A stretch of 64,000 nucleotides of DNA from Capsicum annuum (Eukaryota > Streptophyta > Magnoliopsida > Solanales > Solanaceae), in NCBI RefSeq assembly GCF_002878395.1, contig NC_061118.1, positions 86,424,423 to 86,488,422 of the forward strand, written 5' to 3'. The notes under the pieces were generated by a model. That model did no database searches, had not been told where the DNA came from, and was given only the letters and a program-made list of their open reading frames with translations. Positions 35,685 to 46,994 of this stretch are shown here, piece by piece; position 1 is the stretch's first letter, and every line of letters begins with the position of its first letter. The position numbers and the translations under genes are program-made.

Positions 35685-37165
35685 CCAATAATATTCTACG
35701 CTTGATTTAGATTTTAAAAGAATCCTTAAGGGGTCAAGGCTTGAAAATCTCACTAAGTATTGAGGAATTAGTCATTTTCAAGACCCCTAAACTTTGTAGA
35801 TTTTTAGTTTGGCCTTCCTAACCTCAAAATATGGGTTTTTTAGTTGATTCGTGTTTAGGGAGGTTAAAAGTATGTCTTAGGAGAGTTTTGGGACTTTTAG
35901 ACGAGGTTTGAGAAGTGTTTAGATGGGTAAAATAGTGAGCCCTCACTATAGCCCCGCGATGCATTGGTTGTTTGACTCAAGCAGGGGTCGCAATGTGCTG
36001 TCCACTTGACTTAATCAGTAGTAGTGGTGCGTTGGCTGCTTGAATTAAGCATGGGTAGTAGCACGTTGTAGCGTCCCGCCCAACCTAATAAGTTAAGTGC
36101 CCAAGGGGTATTTGGGTTATTTTCCCTCATCCTATTTCGTCAATAACACGAATTGGGGCTTTGAAAGGTCATTAATTGCCACTTTGACTCAAATTGCTCC
36201 AATAAAACCCTTCTTCTTCCCTAAGAACAAATTCAAGATTCATTCCCAATAAATTAAGAGTTCAAGATTTATATCCAATAAATTTTCAAGAATTTAGTTG
36301 TTAAGGTATATGGGAGTTTATTCATGGGTTTGTTTCACCCATGGAGCCTAAAAAACCTTTATCTGATTAAAAAGATGAGTTTTCTTATATTATGAAGATG
36401 CATATGTTCAAGATGATTTTATTTTATGCTTTTCCTTAGTTATTTTAACTCAATTCATGTCCAAGTATAATTCCATGGATAAGTAATGTTATCTCATGCT
36501 TCAAGTTTTAATTTTCCATGTCATATTCAAGTGAATTTTATGTTAAACCCCTAATTTATGAATTTAGCCGTGTAATCATTTTGATTTCTCATGCTTTAAG
36601 ACATTCTCATGTTCAAATTAATACTTCTCACATATTTAATGAAATGTATAAGTTTTGGGTCTTTTAAACCATGACCGCATACTATATTTTAAAGCTTTGT
36701 TATTGTATTTTATGGTCATTCAGTGCCGGTGGCTTATGAACACCCGATACCTAGGTGTTTACTTTTGCTTTAGATCTTTCAAGTAATAATTTAGTGAAAC
36801 CATAAGTTTCATTATTTACTCAGATATTTATGATCATAATGAGCACTATCATTTATGTAAATATGTTTAGTTGAGTTTAGTTTAGTCCAGTTCTAGTGTA
36901 AGTTTAGTTGGGAGTAGGATTTAGCACCGAGCAAACCCAGGGATGGGGGCTCACTTTCTAGTAGAGTATGTCACCTCTAGTAGTTGTCCCTGAGTTCCAG
37001 AACTTTGTATCCAACATAGGTTTGAGATTTCTACCTACCATTTGAGGGTTGACACATATCTCATAAGAGCACCTTCCTATAAAGGGTAACTCCTTAGTCG
37101 CTTAGGAAACCAGTTTAGTGGATCCACACATTTAGTGCTAGTACTCGTGTCACGATATATACACG
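35685..37165 (+). repeat. LTR C, copy 1 (both ends cut)
   Basis: It lacks the first few bases (starts CAATAATATTC) and stops at ACACG (37165), where LTR B begins. Its U3 has a 34-bp tandem repeat at 35955-36073 with CpG sites. A worn donor AAG|GTATATGG lies at 36306. The cut corresponds to CACGGTATTGACACC of full LTRs. Confidence 0.75.
35955..36073 (+). repeat. 34-bp tandem repeat in U3 of LTR C1
   Basis: Three full copies (35955, 35989, 36023) and a half copy (36057) keep an exact 34-base period. The core is GCGTTGGCTGCTTGACTCAA with variations. Counterparts occur in C2 (about 45877-45990) and C3 (about 54410-54525). Placed upstream of the leader, it could be an enhancer-like array. Confidence 0.8.
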
Positions 37166-37607
37166 TATAATACCCTAAATTATTCTTATCTCATTTCAGC
37201 ATCTAGTGGCATGCATATAGGGATTAAGGCCTTATAATTTCACTAATTGTTGGAGAGTTAGTAATTTTTAAGGTTTCTAAACATTGAGTATTTTTAACTT
37301 GGTTATCCCGACTTTGAGATGTTAGTTTTTAAGTCAATTCATGTTCAGGGATATAAAGAGCATGTCTTGAATTTTTTGGATTGGGTTTGGGTTATGTTTG
37401 GATCACGAACTAGAGGGTCATCGGATCAGGTCACGTCGTGGAAATAGTCCCAAACTTATGTTCACCGCATCGCGGTGACAGAATTCAATGACCATGATTA
37501 GACTATATCATGGCAATGTTGTTATGTCAAGTTTTTTATTTAATGGTTGACGGGAAATTGGGGCTTTTCCCCTCAACCCAAATCGTCCACAACATGAATT
37601 AGGACAT

Positions 37608-37614
37608 TATATAG
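37608..37614 (+). promoter_or_regulatory. TATA box of LTR B2
   Basis: TATATAG lies about 440 bases into the LTR, after the CpG block and 180 bases before the donor-like site. Matching spots are CATATAG in B1 and B4 and absent in B3. Position and sequence suit a polymerase II promoter. Confidence 0.5.
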
Positions 37615-37786
37615 GGCATTATTTGCCCTTCTTCTCCAAATCCCTCTCAAGAAAACCCTCCCATTTTCCCAAAGAACACAAATTCAATTTCTTTCTCCCC
37701 AAAAAATCAAGAATTCAAGTTCCCCAAGTTCAACAACCTTCAAGAAAGCATCAAAATTGGTGTTTCTTCTTCAGGTTAAAGGTTTA

Positions 37787-37795
37787 AGGTATGTG
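37787..37795 (+). promoter_or_regulatory. Splice-donor-like site in LTR B2 leader
   Basis: AAG|GTATGT is a near-ideal plant 5' splice site. It falls in the same relative spot in twelve LTRs of this window, across families A, B, C, D, F and G. The possible acceptor is at 39606-39615, just before the gag ATG. Confidence 0.5.
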
Positions 37796-39397
37796 TGATG
37801 TTCATCCATGGGTCCCTTTCACCCATGGAATCCAAGAATCCTTTTTATTTTAAATCATGAGTTTTTATATGTTTAAGTTGAATTATCCCCATGAAGCTTA
37901 TGCTTATTTCAATTACAAGTTATGTTTGTAAGTGTTTTCGAGTATAACGAGCCATTACATGTTTTGAATGTTGAAATCTTCATGTTAAATCCCCAATTCA
38001 TGATTTTAGTCATGTAATCATGTTGTCCTGGTATGCTTTACCCATTCCCATGTTTAAGTTCACGACTCTCATTTGTTTAGTGAAATCCCTAATCTTTGGG
38101 TTTTGACCAATGACCTCTTATTATGAATTTAGAGCTTTTATATGGTATTATTATTATTTCCTTATAGTGCTGGTGGGTTATGAACATTTGATACCTACTT
38201 GTTTTATATGTTTTTGTTAGTTTAAGTAATGATTTCAGTCACACCATGAGTTTTACTAACTATTCAGTTATTATAATCATGATGAAAACTATAAATTAAG
38301 AAAAAGAAAAATGTTCAGTTAAGCTTAGTTTAATTCAGTTCCAGTGTCAGTTCAGTTGGGAGTAGGATTTATCCCTGAGAAAATGTAGGGGTGGCGGCTT
38401 CACCATTAGTTAGGCAGATTCCTTAGTAGCAATCCTTACATTCCAGAATCATAAAGCCAGCGTAGGATATGAAGAGTCACCCATCAATATAGGCTTGACT
38501 GCCTCTCAAGGGTCACCCATCAGTTTAGGCTGACACCCTGGTCCTTTGGGACACCAGATTAGTAGTTCCATATATCCAGTGTTAGTACCTATGAAATAGT
38601 ACTAACACCCTTCCAACTGGGGTTATAGGTTGTTCCCAAATTAGCTTAGATTGGGGAATGTTTTTTAGATGATACCTCCCACAGTATCAGTATAAAAATC
38701 AGAGTATTTTCTATTTAGGTTTGCTTGACTAAATGTACAGACTTTCAGATATTTAGTTTTACGACTTTCAATATTTTGTATTATAGATTTATCTCAATAA
38801 CATAATAGATATAAACTTCGTCTAGCATTCTCAAATTTTACATGTTCATGCATTTATGTAGAGTTACCCCATGCATTTCAGCCTGTCCTCATCTGATATA
38901 CTAGTACATTCAAAGTACTAACCGCATACTCTTCGTTACGCTATGATGTCTTAGATCATAAGTTTGGATGCTCAGTTTCCCGACCAGAGTTAGATAGCAT
39001 AGTATAATTTAGCTGTAGTAGTTATGAGTCCTCATCCATCGAGGGTATGTTATGATTATTTAGTTATCTCAATATTTCTTTTTTTTTTTTCAGTTAGTCA
39101 AAGTTTGTTGGGGGACTATCCCATCAACTTCTTAGTCAGCTTAGCGGCTTGCAGGCATTCAGATAGTCAGTTAGACTGATAGTAAGTTTTATCTGTCTTA
39201 TCAGATATTTTAGACTTTTGATTCATTTGTATTCTTAGTATTTAGAATTTATGACTTTATCAATTATTTTTTGTACTTGTCCATTATTATTATTTTATTC
39301 ATTACTCTTAGCAAGTACCAGTACAAGGGTTAGCTTGTGGTCACTTGTGATCATAAGCACCATTGTCGTGACTAGGGGGTAGCCTCGGGTCATGTCA

Positions 39398-39415
39398 AAA
39401 CTTTGTATCAAAGAT
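39398..39415 (+). promoter_or_regulatory. Primer-binding site, unit 2
   Basis: AAACTTTGTATCAAAGAT follows the LTR B2 end. It is a worn initiator-Met tRNA site. Confidence 0.7.
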
Positions 39416-39601
39416 TAAGGTTTTAAAGTGTCCTAGGGAGTCTAAAAATGCATTGAGTAGATTCTTGTGTATGGGTATGAACCACGCCACACTAATGGAC
39501 AAGAGTCTACAAGACATTTTAGAAAAAGTTTCCTTTCTTACAGTATTTTTGTCATCCGAATGAGAATGATCTCTATTTAAAATCTCTTTCTAACTCATCC
39601 T

Positions 39602-39615
39602 TTTTCTATTTATAG
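39602..39615 (+). promoter_or_regulatory. Acceptor-like site before gag, unit 2
   Basis: TTTTCTATTTATAG is pyrimidine-rich and ends AG, four bases before the gag ATG (39619). Unit 3 has TGTTATGTTTATAG at the matching place. Joined to the LTR donor at 37789, it would remove about 1.83 kb including the primer site. Confidence 0.4.
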
Positions 39616-39618
39616 ATA

Positions 39619-40850
39619 ATGCCTCCCCAAAGAAATAATGAAAGAAGGAAAAAGGAACCAGACCGTACCTCTACCAATTCAAGAAGATCCCCTAAATAAA
39701 CACGTCTCTTACGCTGAGTTTAGAGATGTTTTTACTACCTTAGCCCATTCATTCTCTACTCATAACAACTAATGAGTTGTTTTCCTAACCAATCTATTAG
39801 CAAATACAGCCGTGTCTAGGATTTGGGATTTCACCCAAATGATTCCCTTTTTATTTTCGGTATGCAAGTCTTAGGAGAATTCTCAGGAGTTACTTGATAT
39901 GGTTCAAAAGGTGACAGATATCATGGGTGTCACTATAATTAAGAGTGTAGAGTTGGTTTCATACCAGTTGTAGGATGTAGCTCACACCTGGTGTAAGTAG
40001 TGGAAGGATGATGGGGGTATTGAGGTATGCCTATAGAGTAGGAGGAGTTTGCCATAACTTTTTTAGACAGGTTCTTACCGTTGGAGTTGAGGGAAGCTAA
40101 GGTGAAGGAGTTCATCAATTTGAAGCAAGGTAATATAAGTGTGAAGGAATACTCTCTTAAGTTCTCTAAGTTGGGGAGATATGCTTCTTTGATGGTGGCT
40201 GATAATAGGTCTAGAGTGAGTAAGTTTGTTTCTAGTGTATCTGATAATGTGGTCAAGGAGTGTTGGACTGCTATGTTGATTAAGGAGATAGACCCATCAA
40301 GGCTTATGGTTCACGCTCAGTAGATTAAGGAAGAGAAGCTTAAGAAGAAATAAAGAGAGAATAAAAGGGCTAGAATAGGTAGTTTTAACTTTTTCCAGCT
40401 GAGGTTAGAGGATAAAAACCATTCTCAGTTTCGTCAAATGTTATCAGCCCCAAATCAATCTTAAGCTAGTGCGCTAGTTCCAAAGTTCAAGTATGATTGT
40501 CGAGATATAGTGCTAGGCTCTTAGTCCCAGGGTAGTATGAATAGTGTTTGTACTAATCCGCTCTGTGGGAAGTGTGGTAGGAATCATCAGGGCATTTGTA
40601 AGGCTGATAGTGATATGTGTTTTGGATTTAGAAAGCTAAGCCACAGGATCTGAGAGGGTATCGTGGAGGTACAGAGGGGAAAACATAATAGCCAATAGGG
40701 CCAGAATACTTCTTTAGTAGCACCCATAAGTCCTTCGAACCAATAGGGTTCTACCTCTAGTGCCACCAGTGAGCAGCACCAGAATAGACTGTATGCATCC
40801 AGTCCCATCATGATCAGGAAAGTTCTCCTGATGTAGTTACGATACGTTAT
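39619..40850 (+). pseudogene. gag of unit 2
   Basis: It starts MPPQRNNERR. Capsid landmarks include VKEYSLKFSKLGRYASLMVA and ECWTAMLIKEIDPSRLMVHA (open 40081-40323). A one-base loss in GGC-CTATAGAG near 40030 shifts frame, as in units 1 and 3. Two zinc knuckles follow: CGKCGRNHQGIC (about 40562-40597, intact Cys/His set) and CFGFRKLSHRI* (about 40618-40653), with the second Cys lost and a TGA at 40651. Product would be the particle protein, but it is truncated. It is the best gag of the array. Confidence 0.8.
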
Positions 40851-40899
40851 ATTATTTTCATCTTTATGTGTATGTTTTATTAGACCCAAAGATTTTCTT

Positions 40900-41370
40900 T
40901 ATTATGTAACCCACTATATAGTTGTCAGTTTCGGTGTTAGTCCAGAAAAGTTAGCAAAGACTTTCTCAGTTTCTACCTCAGTGGATAAATCTATTATACC
41001 CAGATGGGTATACAGAAATTTCCCCATTAGAGTATCTCAGAGAATCACTACAATATATCTTCTAGAGTTAGAGATAACTGATTTTGATGTCATCCTCGGC
41101 ATAGATTGGCTTCATTCGTGCTATGCCTTAGTGGATTGCAGAAATAGAGTTATTTAGTTTTATTTCTCTATAAACCAGTTATTGAATGGAGGGGTAGTAA
41201 TTTAGTGCTTAGGGGTCAAATTATTTCTTATCTTCAGGCAAGAAAAAGGATATCTAAGGGGTGTATGTACCATCTTGTTCGAGTCAAAGACTCTAGTTCT
41301 GAGACTCCCAGTCTCGAGTTAGTTTCAGTAGTATGGGAATTTCCAAATGTGTTCCCGAAAAATTTTTCTG
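40900..41370 (+). pseudogene. Protease region of unit 2
   Basis: It reads FGVSPEKLAKTFSVST, VSQRITTIYLLELEITDFDV and then ILGIDWLHSCYALVDCR, the block that follows retropepsin. The active-site triad cannot be read. An open stretch 41205-41426 runs into RT. It would process the polyprotein. Confidence 0.6.
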
Positions 41371-42180
41371 GAGTTCCTCCCAAAAGGGAAATTGACTTTA
41401 GAATAGATCTCCTTCCAGATACCTAGCCTATCTCTATTCCACCTTACAAAATGGATCCAGGTGAGCTTAAGGAGTTAAAAGAAAAGCTGAAAGATCTCTT
41501 AGACAAGGGTTTCATTAGGTCAAGTGTTTCCCCATGGGGCGCACTAGTGTTTTTCATGCGTAAGAAAGACGGCTCTCTCAGATAATACATCGATTACCAT
41601 CAGTTGAACAAAGTTACAATCAAGAATAAATACCCACTCCCCAGGAGTGATGACTTGTTTAAACAACCTCAGGATGCTAGTTATTTCTCTAAGATTTACC
41701 TCAGATTTGATTATCATCATCTTAGAGTCAGATAATGTGACATTCCAAATACAACCTTCAGAACTCGGTATGGTCACTTTGAATTTCTAGTTATGGCTTT
41801 TAGACTAACGAATGCCCTTGCAGCATTCATGGACTTAATGAACAGTGTGTTCAAGCAGTACTTGGACATGTTCATAATAGTCTTCATTGACTATATCCTT
41901 GTCTGTTCCCATGGTAAGAATGACCATGTAAACCATCTGAGAATTATGTTGCAGACCCTTAGAACTCATTAGTTGTTTTCCAAGATCAATAATTTTGATT
42001 TTTATCTAAGATCAATAGATTTTCTTATCAGTATTTTCCCTGGTAATGGCATTTGAGTTGACCCTCGAATGATTGAAGTAGTGAGAAACTTGCCCAGACC
42101 CATCTCTCCATTAGATATTAAGAGTTTCTTAAGTTTGGTTGGCTATTATAGATGGTTTGCTTAAGGGTTCTCTTCAATTT
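41371..42180 (+). pseudogene. Reverse transcriptase of unit 2
   Basis: It starts [16 protein letters not shown]. The block [19 protein letters not shown] is present with a stop. The first catalytic site is [12 protein letters not shown], with Tyr for Asp at 41697, as in units 1 and 3. The second reads IDYILVCS (about 41890), so it has lost an Asp as well. The TAG after LRTH (41970) is shared. It is doubly inactive. Confidence 0.8.
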
Positions 42181-42795
42181 CTTCTCTCATGTTTTGATTG
42201 ACTCAATAGAAAGTCAAATTTCAGTGGTTAGATTCCTATGAGAGAAGTTTTCTGGAGTTGAAGACTCGACTCACCTCAACCCCAGTCCCGACTTGTCAAT
42301 TAGTTCAGATGGATTTGTAGTTTACTATGATTCTTCCAGAGTTGGTCTTGGTTGTGTATTTATATAGAGAGGTAAGGTCATAGACTACGCCTCTAGAAAG
42401 GTTAAATTCCATGAAAAAAATTATCCAACCCATGATCTTGAGTTGGCATTCGTTGTTTTTCCCTTTAAAATTTGGAGGCATTATCTTTATGGGTTTCATG
42501 TTGATGTGTTCATGGATCACAAAAGTTTACAGTATATGTTCTCACAAAAAGATTTAAATCTTCATCATAAAAGGTGGCTTGAGTTATTAAAATATTATGA
42601 TATGAGTATTGTATCTTTAGGAAAGGACAATGTAGTGGCAGATGCCCTTAGTAGATTGTCTATGTGTCGCATTGCTCAAGTTGAGGAGGATAAGAAGAAG
42701 TTGGTCCAGGAGGTTCATCAGCATGCTAGATTAGGTGTTCGTTTAGTTGTCTCATCTGAAGGAAGTGTATGGGTTTAGAATGGTTGAAATTCGTC
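42181..42795 (+). pseudogene. RNase H of unit 2
   Basis: The frame reads GFVVYYDSSRVGLGCVFI and a TAG at 42365 (shared). A long open stretch, 42443-42778, has [39 protein letters not shown] and [12 protein letters not shown], matching the RNase H C-half (catalytic TDH as MDH). It ends in SSEGSVWV, the start of integrase, then passes into A' at about 42796. Confidence 0.8.
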
Positions 42796-43477
42796 ATTTA
42801 ATCTATGTTTTCTTAGTAATTTTGAATTCAAGCCATGTCAATAAGTTTCCTCATGTGAATTATGCACCTTATGCTTTAAATTCCAATCACCTATATTTTG
42901 TATAGTTGAAACCATGCTGACTTACCAATTCATGAAATAAAACCTGCATATCCCCATACCAAAAGATTATCGTTTCCATCAGTTTTTTGAAATGTGCTAT
43001 GTTTGGGTCTCTGAATCATGATTTCTTACTAGTGTTATACAAGATTATATCATATTTAAAGTGTCATTCAGTGCTGGAGGGTCATGAACACTTCATACCT
43101 ATGTGTTTTTACATGTTTCCATTTTTAAGTAACAAGGTAGGCAAGCCTTGATTTAATTATCATATTCAGATTATCATGTCTTTGCTGAGCACTTGTTAAT
43201 ACAGTACCATGTCATGCTAAACTATTAATAATACCAGTGTCATTCAATTGTGAGTAACACTTAGCACCGAGCGAATGAAGTGATGGTAGCTACCCCATCA
43301 GATAGGCATGAGTCGTTAGTAGCAGTCCTTAAGTTCCAGACCTACAACACCACTGTAGATAATGAGTGGTCCCCCGTCTGGTATGCATGAAGCCCTCATC
43401 CATTAGGACATCAACTGTGTAGATCCACATCGTCAGTCATGTATTGGTATCCCTGGCAAGGTACCAACACTCTTCCA
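42796..43477 (+). repeat. LTR-A fragment A', copy 2
   Basis: It has the same left joint (CATTTAATCTATGTTTTC) and right joint (CACTCTTCCA then CTTAAC) as copies 1 and 3. It has a small deletion near 42943 relative to copy 1. Confidence 0.8.
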
Positions 43478-45598
43478 CTTAACTTCAACCACTAACTGGC
43501 TTCCAACTGAACTGAAGAAGGATGATGAACGTAAACCTTAGCCATAACACACTAACACCATCTCGATTCCTACACAAACCAACAACGGCTCATCAAAGCA
43601 AAAACCAAACCAAGGCATGAGTCATACAACCGACTCTAAATCCACATATAGCCTTCTTTTATCATATCACACCTATTATCCACCCCAAACTAGGAGGAAA
43701 ATCTCCTGAATCCTGTCCACCGGAAGTCCATACAATAATCATGAGAATAAATCCATAACATGCTATCTAGGCTGACAAATGGAGATAATCAAGAAATGCA
43801 ATCTATGCCAATTCTACAACTAGTTCAAATGGTAACTAAAATTGAACTATAGAAGATCAAGGCATAACTACTTATCACTAAATAATCCATTCCAGGATAT
43901 CCCATCAAAAGAGAATGAAGCCAAGACAAATCTAACTCAAGTATACTACTCTAACTGAGTATAGCCTCCAGAATTCTCAAAGAAAACAAAAGATCTATGG
44001 TCAAAGATAAAGGATTTAATACCGGGTCCATGAGATACCATATGAACATTTATTAACTATAATCTATCCGAAGTTGAGAAGACCGAATAGGTAACCATGG
44101 AGTAGGCTAAACCATCCTATAAATGAAATCCAATCTGAAAAAAATCTCAAACAAAGGCTGCACTCAAGCTTTACAACTCCAAATAGAAATCTCAACACCA
44201 AGGCTAATCGTTCGATCTCAACTACCCAATCAAAACCCGAATACAAGTAGGCATTCTTACTCCAACTCTATCATAATGTCCAAATTACCATCCCAAGGCA
44301 TCAAATCTGAAATTGAGCCAACAAATCCAAACTAAAGTCAATTACTCACATCGACTATACTATCAAAATCAAACACATCCATATTAAATCACGTCGAGCC
44401 AAAATCAAAACATAGTTGGAGAATAAAATCACAAGATTAATAACCGGCTAAAATCATAAGGAATTAACTCCATATCCACTAGAGGGAACGAACTATAAAA
44501 CATACTCAAAATCTCCCTAAAGCTACAAACCGCACTAGTAATGGCAAAAACTCTACAACTCAAAGAAATAAAACTTAAGCTGGAAACTAACCAATCTAAC
44601 ACTCCATATCAACAAACAATATGCATTGGCATATATCATCAAGGAGAAACACTCCACCAAGACTCATTAGGTCGAAAAAACTTTGAAATTGGGATTTTTT
44701 TAAATTTTCCCATATAGGACAATCAATACTCGATCTATCCATGAATCATATCATCGAGGAAGAATGCAACAATCTTGACACCAATGCCAAGGTCAAGACC
44801 AATACAAGAAAATGAATGCAACAACTCAAGATAAAGAATTAACAATTTTCCAACTTAAGAAACAGTCAAGGAACTACAACCTATCTCCTTCTATCTAACT
44901 CTACCCGAATGAGAACCGCATCATGGTGAGAATGGGGCATCTAACACCACACCAATAATAAGGGTAAACCAACACTAAGAGATAAACCCCAATAAATCTA
45001 AGAGATGTATCCAAGATCTCTCAATATCACTATCAAGCCACTATCGAGCAATGAAATAACCACAAATAAAGAACGAACCCTAAACTAGTCAATCTCAAAA
45101 TCAAGCTACACAATAAGTGATAGCCAATGCAACAACCTTCGTAACCCATGAGACAAGTCTAAGGATTCTAAACTCAAGAACAATGATATAACTAAATGCC
45201 CAAGACTAGAACCATACAAAACCATAGGAGGCTAAAATACCTTTGATACCATAATTCATTCCTAATAAATCTTGCACGACTAACCAAGAGAAAAATGACC
45301 AATCCAACTAATAGGACCGCAAGGAATTATATTCTAACTAGATAACGCTAGTCAAAATAGCTATCCAACGAGGATCAATAACATCAAGTAATTATAGCAA
45401 TAGAAAAAGTAATATAAATATTAATATTATTAATAGGTGGTGCCAAAATTAAAATCAATAGCAAGTACCACTCAAGGTCCATAATAAGGGCAATGTGCCA
45501 ATGTAAATAGAACTCAAATCCAAAACTACACCCATAAGGAGAAAACATTACTAGATCTACCCCATTCACTACTATAAGATATAAACCGTGAGGGTAGT
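43478..45598 (+). repeat. Unknown segment U, copy 2 (near full length)
   Basis: It is about 2.1 kb and ends GTGAGGGTAGT immediately before LTR C (TATAATACCC). That purine-rich end is a polypurine tract, so U is likely the 3' untranslated part of an LTR element whose 3' LTR is C. The antisense frame at 43789-44031 has two stops. A further antisense open stretch lies at 44064-44246, also conserved in part in U3. Confidence 0.75.
45587..45598 (+). promoter_or_regulatory. Polypurine-like tract before LTR C2
   Basis: CGTGAGGGTAGT lies next to the LTR C start. The same place in unit 3 is CATGGGGGTAGT (54119-54130). In unit 1 it is deleted. It supports reading U as an internal 3' region ending at LTR C. 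Confidence 0.5.
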
Positions 45599-46994
45599 TA
45601 TAATACCCAATAATATTTTAATCTTGATTCAATTTTTAGAAGCATTCTTAAGGGGCCAAGGTTTGAAAATATCACTTAGTGTTGAGGGCTTAGTCATTTT
45701 CAAGAGCCCTAAACTTTGCATATTTTTAGTTTGGCCTTCCTGACCTTGAAATATGGATTTTTAAGTTGAATAGTGTTTAGGGAGTTTGAAAGTATGTCTC
45801 AGGAGAGTTTTGGGACTTTTAGATGAGGTTTGAGAAGTGATTGGATGGATAAAATAGTGAGGCCTCATGATAACCCCATGGCGCGTTGGCTGCTTGACTC
45901 AAGCAAGGGTTGCAATACGTTGGCCACTTGACTTAATCAGTAGTCATGATGCATATGCCGCTTGACTCAAGTGTGGTTCATGGAACGTTATGGTATCCCA
46001 CCCAGCCTTATAAGTTAAGTGGCCAAGGGGTATCTGGGCAATTTTTCCTTATCCTATTTGATCAATAACATAAATTGGGGCTTTGAAAGGGCTTTATTTG
46101 CCACTTTCACTCAAATTGGTTCAAAGAAAACCTACTTTCTTCCCTAACAATAAATTCAAGATTCATTCCTAAGAAATCAAGATTTTAAGCTTTAGATTCA
46201 AGAAATTTTTAAGAATTCAGTTTTTAAGGTATGTGGGATTTTATTCATGAGTTTGTTTCACCCATGGAGCCTAAAAAACCTTTCTTTGATTAAAAAGATG
46301 AGTTTTCTTATATTATGAAGATGCATATGTTCAAGATGAGTTTACTTTATGTTTTTCCTTACTTATTTAAACTCAATACATATTTAAGTATGATTCCATG
46401 GATAAGTTATGTTATCTCATGCTTCAAGTTTTAATTTCCGATGTCATATTCCAGTGAATTTCATGTTAAACCCCTAATTTATGGATTTAGCCATGTAATC
46501 ATGTTGATTTCTCATGATTTAATACACTCTCATGTCCAAATTAACACTTCTAACATGTTTGAAGAAATGTCTATGTTTTGGGTCTTTAAAACCATGATCC
46601 CATACTATGTTTTAAATATTTGTTATCACAAGTGTTAGTTGGTTATGAACTCCCAACACCTATGTATTTACTTATGCTTTAGATCTTTCAAGTAATAATT
46701 TAGTGAAACCGTGAGTCTTATTATTTACTCAGATATTTATGATAATGATGAGCACTATCAGTTATGTAAGAATGTTCAGTTGAGTTTAGTTTAGTTGAGT
46801 GCCAGTGTTAGTTTAATTGGGAGTAGGATTTAGCACCGAGCAAATCCAGGGATGGGGGCTCACCTTCCAGTAGAGGGTGTGACCTCTAGTAGTAGTCCCT
46901 AAGTTTTAGAACTACGTACCTAACATAGGTTTGAGGTGCCCACCTACCAGTCGAGGGTTGACACATATCTCATGAGAGCACCTGCCTGTAGAGG
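45599..46994 (+). repeat. LTR C, copy 2 (3' truncated)
   Basis: It starts TATAATACCCAATAATATTT, keeps the 34-bp repeat block (about 45877-45990) and a donor-like AAG|GTATGTGGG at 46229. It stops at about 46994, earlier than C1 and C3, where a deletion joins it to the interior of LTR B. Confidence 0.8.

Larger units (their letters stand above)
37166..39397 (+). repeat. LTR B, copy 2 (complete)
   Basis: The most complete LTR B, 2232 bp, starts TATAATACCCTAAATT (worn TGTAATACCC) and ends CATGTCA next to the primer site. It has a CpG block (ATCGCGGTGA near 37470), a TATA box, a leader of about 180 bases and a donor-like AAG|GTATGTGTG at 37789. It serves as the 5' LTR of unit 2 and lies inside LTR C. 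Confidence 0.85.

Noticed and set aside
39939..40256. 105-codon minus-strand open frame over gag of unit 2
   Set aside because: It is the antisense shadow of the gag capsid region, with a like shadow in unit 3 (49244-49471). The plus strand carries the known domain.
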